A stretch of 64,000 nucleotides of DNA. Source: an uncultured Paracoccaceae bacterium. GTDB lineage: Bacteria > Pseudomonadota > Alphaproteobacteria > Rhodobacterales > Rhodobacteraceae. The notes under the pieces were generated by a model. The model was given only the letters and a program-made list of their open reading frames with translations. It did no database searches and was not told the origin of the DNA. Below, in pieces: positions 34,348-41,821 of the stretch. The stretch's first letter is position 1. Each line of letters begins with the position of its first letter. The translations under genes were made by a program, and so were the position numbers. The stretch is taken from assembly GCA_958439195.1 (NCBI GenBank), contig OY288171.1, positions 1 to 64,000 of the forward strand. The letters are read 5' to 3'.

Positions 34348-35208
34348 ATGACCCGCACCGTCTTTGTCAACGGAACCTACCTGCCCGAAGATCAGGCCAC
34401 CGTGTCGATCTTTGACCGGGGCTTCCTGATGGCCGATGGCGTGTATGAGGTGACATCGGTTCTGGATGGCAAGCTGATCGACTTTGCCGGCCACATCATC
34501 CGCCTGCACCGCAGCCTGGATGAACTCGACATGGCGCCGCCCTGTTCTGACGATGAATTGCTGGACATGCACCGCGAACTGATCCGCCTGAACGGCATCG
34601 ATCAGGGGATGATCTACCTGCAAGTCACGCGCGGCAATCCCGGCGACCGGTCCTTCATGTTTCCCGATGCTGCGGTCAAACCCACCATCGTGGCCTTCAC
34701 GCAGGACATCCCCAACCTCGCCGATGCGCCCGCCGCCAAGACCGGGTTCAAGGTCATCTCCGTCCCCGATATCCGCTGGGGCCGGCGCGACATCAAGACG
34801 GTGCAACTCCTGTATCCGTCGATGGCCAAGATGATGGCCAAAAAGGCGGGGGTCGACGATTCCTGGATGGTGCAGGACGGCGTCGTCACCGAAGGCACGT
34901 CGAACAACGCCTATATCGTCAAGGGCAACCGCATCATCACTCGGCAGCTGACCAACGACATCCTGCACGGCATCACCCGCGCCGCCGTTCTGCGCTTTGC
35001 CGCCGAAGCGCAGTTCGAGGTCGAGGAGCGCCCCTTCACCATCGACGAAGCCCAAACCGCGGACGAGGCATTCTCGACCGCCGCGTCGATCTTTGTGATG
35101 CCCGTGGTGGAAATTGACGGCGCTGCCGTTGGCAACGGCAAACCCGGTCCCGTCGCCACACGCCTGCGCGAACTTTATCTTGATGAAATGCGCAAGGCGG
35201 CGGTCTGA
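34348..35208 (+). CDS. dat: D-amino acid aminotransferase
   Basis: A class IV PLP aminotransferase, 286 residues, that interconverts D-alanine and D-glutamate through 2-oxo acids. It has FDRGFLMADGVYEV at the start, the PLP lysine in RDIKTVQLLYPSMAK, VTEGTSNNAYIV with the catalytic Glu, and QLTNDILHGITR. The branched-chain enzyme shares the fold; the R-D-I-K-T-V pattern favours D-amino acid type. It fits beside the L-Ala-D/L-Glu epimerase in D-amino acid and murein peptide metabolism. Confidence 0.9.
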   Translation: MTRTVFVNGTYLPEDQATVSIFDRGFLMADGVYEVTSVLDGKLIDFAGHIIRLHRSLDELDMAPPCSDDELLDMHRELIRLNGIDQGMIYLQVTRGNPGDRSFMFPDAAVKPTIVAFTQDIPNLADAPAAKTGFKVISVPDIRWGRRDIKTVQLLYPSMAKMMAKKAGVDDSWMVQDGVVTEGTSNNAYIVKGNRIITRQLTNDILHGITRAAVLRFAAEAQFEVEERPFTIDEAQTADEAFSTAASIFVMPVVEIDGAAVGNGKPGPVATRLRELYLDEMRKAAV

Positions 35209-35218
35209 TCTGCCCCGC

Positions 35219-35274
35219 CTTGAACCATCAACCCGACTTGAACCATCACACAGGGCCGAACACACAGGGCCGAA
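35219..35274. repeat. Two adjacent short tandem duplications after dat
   Basis: CTTGAACCATCA occurs at 35219-35230 and 35237-35248, and CACACAGGGCCGAA occurs as direct tandem copies at 35247-35260 and 35261-35274. They start 10 bases after the dat stop and end 11 bases before the convergent DUF1244 stop. Confidence 0.85.
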
Positions 35275-35285
35275 ACGGTTCCCCG

Positions 35286-35594
35286 TTACCCGTGCGTCTT
35301 GAACGCCTCGGTGAAGGCGGCTTTCTGCGCCTCTGACGCCTCGGCCTGATGCAGGGCTTTCCAGTCGTCATAGGGCATCCCATAAACCAGCGTCTTGGCG
35401 TCTTCCTTGCCCATCGCCACGCCCTGTTCTGCCGCCGCCTCGGCCATCCAGCGGCTCAGGCAGTTGCGGCAGAACCCGGCCATGTTCATCAGGTCGATGT
35501 TTTGCACATCCGTTCGGGTGCGCAGATGGTCGCGCAGGCGGCGATAGGCCGCCGCTTCCAAAGCCTGCATTGTGGCATCGTCGATCTGGGTCAT
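35286..35594 (-). CDS. DUF1244 family protein
   Basis: A 102-residue helical protein with the family core QNIDLMNMAGFCRNCLSRWM and EDAKTLVYGMPYDDWK. The FCRNCLSRW stretch with its CxxC is diagnostic of DUF1244. Function is unknown. ATG at 35594 follows GGAGGACGCAG, which decides it over an ATG five codons upstream. It converges on dat. Confidence 0.92.
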   Translation of the reverse strand: MTQIDDATMQALEAAAYRRLRDHLRTRTDVQNIDLMNMAGFCRNCLSRWMAEAAAEQGVAMGKEDAKTLVYGMPYDDWKALHQAEASEAQKAAFTEAFKTHG

Positions 35595-35660
35595 GACTGC
35601 GTCCTCCAATTGCCGACAAGGTAATGTCTGCGCCCCGCGCAGACCACCCCCACCTTCCGA

Positions 35661-36398
35661 TCAACCATCGACCCGCGCCAGCGCATCCTGCAACACCGGC
35701 ACCAACCGCGCCGCCCATTCCGCCTGCGCCTCAGGCGTCGTGATCAGGTCGTTGCGCAGTTCCACCAGCGTGTTCAGGCGGCCCGGTTGCAGGGCATGAC
35801 GGTCAATCGCATCGCCCGGCAGGTGGCCGGAATAGGGTTCATTATCCCCGATGCACAGGTCCGGCTCTTGATGCAGCCTGCTGATCAGGGCGCGCGACAG
35901 GCGTTCATCCAGATGCGAATACAGCACCCCCACATGCCAGGGCCGGGGCGCGCGGCCCTTCAGGCAGGGGGTAAAGGAATGGATGGCCAGGATCACCACA
36001 TCCGGCCGCCGCGCTGCCAATTGACCAAGCGCCGCGTGATAGGGGCGGTGCAGCCGGTCCAGCCGTTCCCCCACCCCCGTCGCATCAATATGCCGGTTCG
36101 CCGGAATGATGGTGCCGTCATACAGCTTCATCACCAGCGTCGGGTCATCCTCGCCCCGGTTCGGATCAATCACCAGACGGCTGAAATCCGACAGGATCAC
36201 CGGGCTGTCCAACCCCTCGCCCAGTGCAGTGGCCAGCCCCGCCGCCCCCACGTCATAGGCGATGTGGCGGCCCATATCCTCGGCCCCGATCCCCAGATCA
36301 CCACCCGACACCCAGTCTGGCACCCGGTTCGACGCATGGTCGCAGGTGACAAGCCACCGCCCCGGCCGCCCTTCTCCGATGATCTGATAGGCACTCAC
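35661..36398 (-). CDS. N-formylglutamate amidohydrolase family protein
   Basis: A 245-residue zinc-dependent hydrolase-like protein with CDHASNRVPDW (metal His/Asp), DVGAAGLA, DFSRLVIDPNRG, AIHSFTPCLKGR (second His) and HALQPGRLNTLVELRNDL (Glu). These match the FGase/HutG-related family often named HutG-like. No hut genes are nearby, so a role in histidine breakdown is not supported. Confidence 0.88.
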   Translation of the reverse strand: MSAYQIIGEGRPGRWLVTCDHASNRVPDWVSGGDLGIGAEDMGRHIAYDVGAAGLATALGEGLDSPVILSDFSRLVIDPNRGEDDPTLVMKLYDGTIIPANRHIDATGVGERLDRLHRPYHAALGQLAARRPDVVILAIHSFTPCLKGRAPRPWHVGVLYSHLDERLSRALISRLHQEPDLCIGDNEPYSGHLPGDAIDRHALQPGRLNTLVELRNDLITTPEAQAEWAARLVPVLQDALARVDG

Positions 36399-36538
36399 AC
36401 CCGGTTTCCTTCGCCACCTTCATCAATTCGTCATTTATTCTGACGAAAGGAAAAGCGCCAGTTGCCCAAGCCCCCTGATTGCGCGATAAGACGCGCGGCC
36501 CACGACAAAAATGAAAAATTGCACAAGGAACGAGGCAT

Positions 36539-37987
36539 ATGAGACGCCTTCGGAATGTAAAAATCGTGGCCACGCTCGGTCCGGCTTCCAATGATTACGA
36601 AATGATCCGCGCCTTGTTCGAGGCGGGGGCAGATGTATTCCGCCTGAACATGTCGCATGGTACGCATGACGATATCCGTGCGCGGCACGTCATCATCCGC
36701 CAGGTCGAGGCGGATACCGGACGCCCGATTGCCATCCTGGCCGATCTCCAGGGGCCAAAGCTGCGCGTCGGCACCTTTGCCAACCCGGATGGCGAAGATC
36801 TGGTCGAAGGCGCGGCCTTCCGCATGGATCTTGACCCCACACCGGGTGACATCAGCCGTGTGCAACTGCCGCACCCGGAAATCTTTGCCGCGCTGGAACC
36901 GGGATCATCCCTGCTGGTGAACGATGGCAAGATCCGCCTGCACGTGGAAACCTGCGGCAAGGATTTCGCCAATTGCACCGTCACCGTGGGCGGCAATATC
37001 TCCAACCGCAAGGGCGTGAATGTCCCCGATGTGCTGCTGCCTGTGGCCGCCCTGTCGGACAAGGACCGCAAGGATCTGGAATTTGCCTGTGAACTGGGCG
37101 TGGACTGGCTTGCCCTGTCCTTTGTCCAGCGCCCCGAAGACGTGATCGAAGCCCGCGATCTGGCCCGTGGCCGTGCCGCCATCCTGTCCAAGATCGAAAA
37201 GCCCGCCGCGGTTAAGGCCTATGATGCCATTCTGGCGGTGTCTGATGGCATCATGGTTGCGCGCGGCGATCTGGGCGTCGAACTGCCCGTCTATTCCGTG
37301 CCGCCGATCCAGAAGAAACTGGTCCGCGGCGCGCGCGCGGCGGCAAAGCCGGTGATCGTGGCCACGCAGATGCTTGAATCCATGATCGAATCGCCCATGC
37401 CCACGCGGGCCGAGGTGTCGGATGTCGCCACCGCGATCTATGAAGGCGCGGATGCGATCATGCTTTCGGCGGAATCGGCAGCCGGGAAATACCCGATCGA
37501 AGCCGTCACCACGATGAACAACGTGGCCATCAGCGTCGAAAGCGACCCGGTCTATCGCCAGATCATCGAAGCCAGCCGCAACGTCAACCGCGCTTCGGTG
37601 GCCGACGGCATCGTCGCCGCCGCCCGCGAAATCGCGGAAAGCGCCGACATCAAGGCAATCTGCTGCTTCTCGCAATCCGGCACCACGGTCAGCCTTGTCG
37701 CCCGTGAACGCCCCCGCGTGCCGATCATCGCGCTGACGCCCCTGATCGGCACCGCGCGCCGCATGTCGCTTACCTGGGGGGCGCATTGCGTGATCTCGGA
37801 AGAACAGGACCGCTTCAAGGGCGCTGTCATCGCCGCCGTGCGCGCCGCGCGCACCTATGGCTTTGCGTCCGAAAAGGATCAGATCGTCCTGACCGCCGGG
37901 GTGCCGTTCAACGTGCAGGGCACGACAAACATCCTGCGCGTCGCGCCCTGCGACGAAAGATTGATCTACAAGGCCGATCCCGAATAA
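36539..37987 (+). CDS. pyk: Pyruvate kinase
   Basis: Pyk converts phosphoenolpyruvate and ADP to pyruvate and ATP. The 482-residue product has KIVATLGPASNDYEMI, VFRLNMSHGTHDDI, the active-site lysine block ILSKIEKPAAVKAYD, GDLGVELP, and VATQMLESMIESPMPTRAEV. The C-terminal domain with CCFSQSGTTVSLVARERP is complete. Start ATG follows AAGGAACGAGGC. Two small membrane-protein genes follow. Confidence 0.98.
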   Translation: MRRLRNVKIVATLGPASNDYEMIRALFEAGADVFRLNMSHGTHDDIRARHVIIRQVEADTGRPIAILADLQGPKLRVGTFANPDGEDLVEGAAFRMDLDPTPGDISRVQLPHPEIFAALEPGSSLLVNDGKIRLHVETCGKDFANCTVTVGGNISNRKGVNVPDVLLPVAALSDKDRKDLEFACELGVDWLALSFVQRPEDVIEARDLARGRAAILSKIEKPAAVKAYDAILAVSDGIMVARGDLGVELPVYSVPPIQKKLVRGARAAAKPVIVATQMLESMIESPMPTRAEVSDVATAIYEGADAIMLSAESAAGKYPIEAVTTMNNVAISVESDPVYRQIIEASRNVNRASVADGIVAAAREIAESADIKAICCFSQSGTTVSLVARERPRVPIIALTPLIGTARRMSLTWGAHCVISEEQDRFKGAVIAAVRAARTYGFASEKDQIVLTAGVPFNVQGTTNILRVAPCDERLIYKADPE

Positions 37988-37993
37988 GCTGAT

Positions 37994-38021
37994 ACGGCCC
38001 GCACCTTAAGGTGCGGGCCGT
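37994..38021 (+). terminator. 28-base perfect palindrome after pyk
   Basis: ACGGCCCGCACCTT joined directly to its complement AAGGTGCGGGCCGT: a perfect 28-base palindrome starting seven bases after the pyk stop. It is followed by GTTCGTTC, not a T-run, so it is an atypical terminator or an RNA 3'-end stabiliser. The next gene starts 21 bases later. Confidence 0.55.
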
Positions 38022-38041
38022 GTTCGTTCAGGGGTGCTGCC

Positions 38042-38272
38042 GTGGTCAATACCAACGATCTTTCGCTTGTTCTGGGCATCATTCTTGCGGTCTTTGCCAT
38101 CCCCTCGCTGCTGAACGCCTGGGCAGAGGATCGCCCCCCGCGCTTTGGCATGATCATCGGCCTGACCGGCCTTGTCCTTATTGGCATCGCCGTGTCGCGC
38201 AATCCGTCAGGCTACAGCCTGGGTGACATCCCGCCCGCCTTTGCCCGCGTGATCCGCGCCTTTATCGGCTGA
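38042..38272 (+). CDS. Small two-helix membrane protein (paralogue A)
   Basis: The 76-residue product has two hydrophobic helices, LSLVLGIILAVFAIPSLLNA and MIIGLTGLVLIGIAV, separated by a charged turn EDRPPRF. The GTG start at 38042 follows AGGGGTGCTGCC. It resembles the next gene in helix layout and in the shared IPSLL-N/S-A and DR-P turn motifs. Family unknown to me; co-transcribed with pyk or behind its hairpin. Confidence 0.75.
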   Translation: MVNTNDLSLVLGIILAVFAIPSLLNAWAEDRPPRFGMIIGLTGLVLIGIAVSRNPSGYSLGDIPPAFARVIRAFIG

Positions 38273-38377
38273 CCGGCCCATCGGCACGTCTTGAAGATTG
38301 CGGCGGTTGCTGCAAGCTGCGCGCGGTGCAGGTGGCCCCCGACATGGCGTCAGAGGTGGAAGGATGCGGGTGAACAC

Positions 38378-38602
38378 ATGGATCATGACCTACTTCTCAT
38401 CCTTGGTCTGGCTTTGCTGGCCTTGTCCATCCCGTCGCTTCTGTCCGCCCTGATCGACGACAGGCTGCCCTTCGTGGCTGCAATCGGCATCCTTGTCGGG
38501 ATCGGCCTTGCCACCTGGGGCGTCGTCGGCGGCGATCACGGCCTGCACCCCGCCGCCCTGCCACATCTGTTCTTCGAGGTGCTGGGCCGCTATCTGCCAT
38601 GA
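38378..38602 (+). CDS. Small two-helix membrane protein (paralogue B)
   Basis: The 74-residue product, MDHDLLLILGLALLALSIPS then LLSALIDDRLPF, has two helices like its upstream neighbour: LGLALLALSIPSLLSA aligns with LGIILAVFAIPSLLNA, and IGILVGIGLATWGVV with IGLTGLVLIGIAV. They look like a tandem duplication. The start is uncertain; an in-frame ATG-like start further upstream (38291) gives a Cys-rich tail that looks unnatural. Confidence 0.72.
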   Translation: MDHDLLLILGLALLALSIPSLLSALIDDRLPFVAAIGILVGIGLATWGVVGGDHGLHPAALPHLFFEVLGRYLP

Positions 38603-38720
38603 CGGGCCTGCTTTTTCCCTTGCACCCGTCCCCACCCCCGCCTATACGGCCCACCTTGCGATACCCGCGCGTCCGGCCAAAGTGGCATGCCGAGTCGCGC
38701 CTGCAACCACGGAGATGGAA

Positions 38721-38921
38721 ATGCCCAAGATGAAGACCAAGTCGGCGGCCAAGAAGCGGTTCAGCTTCACAGCCTCCGGTCGGGCCAAGGCCGGCGTCGC
38801 CGGCAAGCGCCACGGCATGATCAAGCGCACGACAAAGTTCATTCGCGATGCTTCCGGCACGATGCTGCTGTCCCCCTCGGACAGCAAGATCGTCAAGAAG
38901 TACATGCCCTACGACCGGTAA
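38721..38921 (+). CDS. rpmI: 50S ribosomal protein L35
   Basis: A 66-residue basic protein with the family start MPKMKTKSAAKKRFSFTASG and GKRHGMIKR, ending KKYMPYDR. Length is typical. It precedes rplT by 12 bases, the universal rpmI-rplT pair; infC is not upstream here. GGAGATGGAA precedes the ATG. Confidence 0.98.
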   Translation: MPKMKTKSAAKKRFSFTASGRAKAGVAGKRHGMIKRTTKFIRDASGTMLLSPSDSKIVKKYMPYDR

Positions 38922-38933
38922 GGAGAACACCAG

Positions 38934-39296
38934 ATGTCCCGCGTCAAATCCGGTGTCGTGACCCACGCCCGTCACCGCAAAGTCATCAAGGCCGCTGCCG
39001 GTTACTACGGCGCCCGGTCGCGCAACTTCCGCACCGCCACCCAGGCGGTCGACAAGGCCAACCAGTATGCCACCCGTGACCGCAAGGTCCGCAAGCGCAA
39101 CTTCCGCGCCCTGTGGATTCAGCGGATCAACGCAGCCGTGCGTCTGTTCGACCTTGAGATGACCTATTCCAAGTTCATCAATGGTCTGGCCAAGGCCGGG
39201 ATCGAAGTGGACCGCAAGGTTCTGGCCGATCTCGCCGTGCATGAACCAGAGGCGTTCAACGCCATCGCCGCGCAGGCAAAGGCCGCTCTGGCCTGA
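38934..39296 (+). CDS. rplT: 50S ribosomal protein L20
   Basis: A 120-residue assembly protein that binds 23S rRNA and often represses its own operon. It has MSRVKSGVVTHARHRKVIKA, YYGARSRNFRTA, RDRKVRKRNFRALWIQRINA and SKFINGLAKAGIEVDRKVLA. A strong terminator follows at 39320. Confidence 0.98.
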   Translation: MSRVKSGVVTHARHRKVIKAAAGYYGARSRNFRTATQAVDKANQYATRDRKVRKRNFRALWIQRINAAVRLFDLEMTYSKFINGLAKAGIEVDRKVLADLAVHEPEAFNAIAAQAKAALA

Positions 39297-39319
39297 TCCA
39301 CGGATCACAATCGGAATGG

Positions 39320-39347
39320 AAAAGGCCGCCCCTCGGGCGGCCTTTTT
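39320..39347 (+). terminator. Intrinsic terminator after rplT
   Basis: AAAAGGCCGCCC, loop CTC (39332-39334), GGGCGGCC then TTTTT: an eight-base GC stem extended by A-T pairs, 23 bases after the rplT stop. Confidence 0.93.
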
Positions 39348-39590
39348 GTCATTCCACCCTGCCAAACCGCCCCGGATCATCGCCTTGGCGTAAACCTTTT
39401 GCTGCCCCGGCCGTTCTGGCCCTGGAAGCGGCACAAAAAGGATTTGCAGAATCGCACAAACCACAGCCCTTGATTGCATGATGGTTCACAACACCATCGC
39501 CACAAGCCCCAACTCTGCCTGACTTTTCCCTTAATCCTGCCTTTGCCACATGCAACCTGAACGCGAAAATTGTATCGAAAGACCTGCCTC

Positions 39591-40280
39591 ATGCTCCGCC
39601 CGCTTGTTGCCCTTCTGTCCCTGTTCCTTCTTTTCGGCTGCGGCGAGGTGGTCACCACCAGCACAAAGGATGCCCGTATCCTGCTGATGGGCGATTCCAT
39701 GATGGCGGCCAATCGCGGATCGGGCCGCGCCGTGGCCAACGCCATCGAACGGCAACTGGGCGAAGAGGTGATTGACCGCTCTGTCATCGCATCGCGCTAT
39801 TTCTATTACCTGCCGATCTCTGGCGCCGCCGGTTTGCGCCTGCCCGCGCAATATCAGGCGGGCAACTGGGATTGGGTGGTGATCAACGGCGGTGGCAATG
39901 ACCTGATGTTCGGCTGCGGCTGTGGCATGTGCAACACTATGGTCAACCGGCTGGTCAGCCCCGATGGCAGCAGCGGCGCAATCCCGGAACTGGTGGCGCG
40001 CATCCGCAAAAGCGGGGCCAAGGTCGCCTATGCCGGCTACCTTCGCAATCCCGGCCTTTATACCCCGGTCCGCGCGTGCCGCCCTTATGGCGATGAACTG
40101 GATCGCCGCCTTGCCCGCCTGGCCGCCCGCGACCCCGGCTTCATTTTCCTGCCCATGTCCGATCTGGTGCCATATGGCGATCCGTCGCTGCATCATCAGG
40201 ACATGATCCACCCTTCGCCCAAAGGCAGCGCCGCCATCGGCAACCGCATCGCCGCCGCCATCCGCACAGCAGGGGGCTGA
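39591..40280 (+). CDS. SGNH/GDSL hydrolase-like lipoprotein
   Basis: The 229-residue product has a lipoprotein signal MLRPLVALLSLFLLFGC (lipobox LFGC at residues 14-17), then the SGNH blocks: LLMGDSMMAANRG (catalytic Ser), INGGGNDLMF (Gly/Asn), and the C-terminal HHQDMIHPSPKGSAAI with Asp and His. It is a secreted esterase or acyl-transfer enzyme of unknown substrate, unusual in a CGCGMC cysteine cluster near residue 112. The 294 bases before it hold the rplT terminator and nothing else I recognise. Confidence 0.87.
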   Translation: MLRPLVALLSLFLLFGCGEVVTTSTKDARILLMGDSMMAANRGSGRAVANAIERQLGEEVIDRSVIASRYFYYLPISGAAGLRLPAQYQAGNWDWVVINGGGNDLMFGCGCGMCNTMVNRLVSPDGSSGAIPELVARIRKSGAKVAYAGYLRNPGLYTPVRACRPYGDELDRRLARLAARDPGFIFLPMSDLVPYGDPSLHHQDMIHPSPKGSAAIGNRIAAAIRTAGG

Positions 40281-40283
40281 CCG

Positions 40284-40344
40284 GCGGACGGGGCAGCGGA
40301 CGGGGCCACGCGCCCCCTTCCCCTTGCATCGCGCCCCCCTTCCC
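40284..40344. repeat. Short tandem repeats in the pheS leader
   Basis: GCGGACGGGGC occurs at 40284-40294 and 40296-40306 (12-base period), and CGCGCCCCCTTCCC recurs at 40309 and, with one extra C, at 40330. They start four bases after the lipoprotein stop. No pheST leader peptide or T-box was seen here. Confidence 0.7.
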
Positions 40345-40377
40345 GCTACCACCCCTCCGCACCCTGAGGAGGCTTTC

Positions 40378-41460
40378 ATGGACGGGCTAGACACGCTCAA
40401 GGCCAAATATCTGACCGCCGTCGCCAATGCCGTGGACGAATCCGCGCTTGAGGAAGTGCGCGTCGCGGCCCTTGGCAAAAAGGGTGAAATCAGCGCCATG
40501 ATGGCCACCCTCGGCAAGATGGAACCCGACGCCCGCAAGGCCGCCGGGGCCATGCTGAATGCGCTGAAAGATGAAATCGACGCCGCCCTGCGCGCCCGCA
40601 AGGCAGGGCTTGCCGATGCCGCACTTGATGCGCGGCTGCGCACCGAATGGCTGGATGTCACCCTGCCGGGGCGGCCCCGCCCGCGCGGCACCATCCACCC
40701 CGTCAGCCAGGTGATGGACGAACTGACCGCCATCTTTGCCGATATGGGCTTTGCCGTGGCCGAAGGCCCACAGGTGGAATCCGACTGGTATAACTTTGAT
40801 GCGCTGAACATCCCGCCCGAACACCCCGCGCGGCAGGAACATGACACCTTCTTCATGCACCGCGCGCCGGGCGACAACCGCCCGCCCCATGTGCTGCGCA
40901 CCCATACCAGCCCGGTCCAGATCCGCGCCATGACAGAACAGGGCGCGCCCATCCGCGTGATCGCTCCGGGGCGCGTCTACCGCATGGATATGGATCAGAC
41001 CCATACCCCGATGTTCCATCAGGTCGAAGGTTTGGCCATCGACCGCGACATCAGCATGGCCAACCTGAAATGGGTGCTGGAAGAATTCTGCCGCGCCTAC
41101 TTTGAGGTGCCGTCGGTGGAACTGCGCTTTCGTGCCAGCCACTTCCCCTTCACCGAACCCTCCGCCGAGGTGGACATCCGCTGTTCCTGGGAAGGTGGCC
41201 AGCTAAAGATCGGCCAAGGCGACAAGTGGATGGAAATCCTCGGCTCCGGCATGGTCCACCCCAAGGTGCTGCAAGCGGCCGGTGTGGACCCGACCCAATG
41301 GCAGGGATTTGCCTTTGGCATGGGCATCGACCGCATCGCCATGCTGAAATACGGCATCCCTGACCTGCGCGCCTTCTTTGAATCCGACCTGCGCTGGCTG
41401 CGCCATTACGGATTTGCCGCGCTGGACATGCCCGATCTGCCCGGCGGTCTGTCGCGCTGA
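40378..41460 (+). CDS. pheS: Phenylalanine-tRNA ligase, alpha subunit
   Basis: PheS carries the catalytic site of the (alpha-beta)2 enzyme that charges tRNA-Phe. The 360-residue product has the N-terminal coiled coil, GTIHPVSQVMDEL, DTFFMHRAPGDN, RTHTSPVQIRAM (motif 2 region), FTEPSAEVDI, and GFAFGMGIDRIAMLKYGIPD (motif 3). ATG follows GAGGAGGC. It is followed by a terminator and a 361-base gap before pheT, so the pair may be separately transcribed. Confidence 0.98.
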   Translation: MDGLDTLKAKYLTAVANAVDESALEEVRVAALGKKGEISAMMATLGKMEPDARKAAGAMLNALKDEIDAALRARKAGLADAALDARLRTEWLDVTLPGRPRPRGTIHPVSQVMDELTAIFADMGFAVAEGPQVESDWYNFDALNIPPEHPARQEHDTFFMHRAPGDNRPPHVLRTHTSPVQIRAMTEQGAPIRVIAPGRVYRMDMDQTHTPMFHQVEGLAIDRDISMANLKWVLEEFCRAYFEVPSVELRFRASHFPFTEPSAEVDIRCSWEGGQLKIGQGDKWMEILGSGMVHPKVLQAAGVDPTQWQGFAFGMGIDRIAMLKYGIPDLRAFFESDLRWLRHYGFAALDMPDLPGGLSR

Positions 41461-41497
41461 CCCGCGCCCGCCAATCCGCATCTGCCGAAAGGCAAAG

Positions 41498-41523
41498 GAA
41501 AGCCCCGCCAAGGCGGGGCTTTC
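41498..41523 (+). terminator. Intrinsic terminator after pheS
   Basis: GAAAGCCCCGCC, two-base centre AA (41510-41511), GGCGGGGCTTTC, followed by TTCGTTTT. Stem 12 bases, 37 bases after the pheS stop. It can also work in reverse for the small minus-strand ORF. Confidence 0.88.
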
Positions 41524-41548
41524 TTCGTTTTCAAATGTCTGTCAGCCT

Positions 41549-41656
41549 TCAAATGAACAAAAGCAGCAGCGCAAGCAGCGACAAGCCCATAATCAGGATC
41601 AGTCGCCATGCCGGGACACGGCGGTTTTGGTCGGGTACTTTAAACATCGGGTCCAT
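41549..41656 (-). CDS. Possible one-helix membrane peptide
   Basis: A 35-codon ORF, MDPMFKVPDQNRRVPAWRL then ILIMGLSLLALLLLFI: a basic head and one hydrophobic helix, the form of a small membrane protein. It ends near the bidirectional pheS terminator. An ATG three codons later is possible. No good ribosome site precedes either, so the call is tentative. Confidence 0.4.
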   Translation of the reverse strand: MDPMFKVPDQNRRVPAWRLILIMGLSLLALLLLFI

Positions 41657-41821
41657 AGCCAAAGGGATGCCACCCATCCGGTTCGAAAATGTGGCACATC
41701 CGCGCCCCATGCCGGGCACCCTCTGAACAACCCGTTTCCAGATTGGAAACCCCTCCCGCACCTTCCCCTCGCCGTCCCTTTGCGCTAATCCCTGCCCTGC
41801 ACTTCCAAAGGGACCGGCCCG

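Larger units (their letters stand above)
41461..41821. other. 361-base gap between pheS and pheT
   Basis: It contains the pheS terminator (41498-41523) and a small minus-strand ORF for a one-helix peptide (41549-41656). The remainder (41657-41821) presumably holds the pheT promoter; I cannot place -35/-10 boxes with confidence. Confidence 0.6.
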
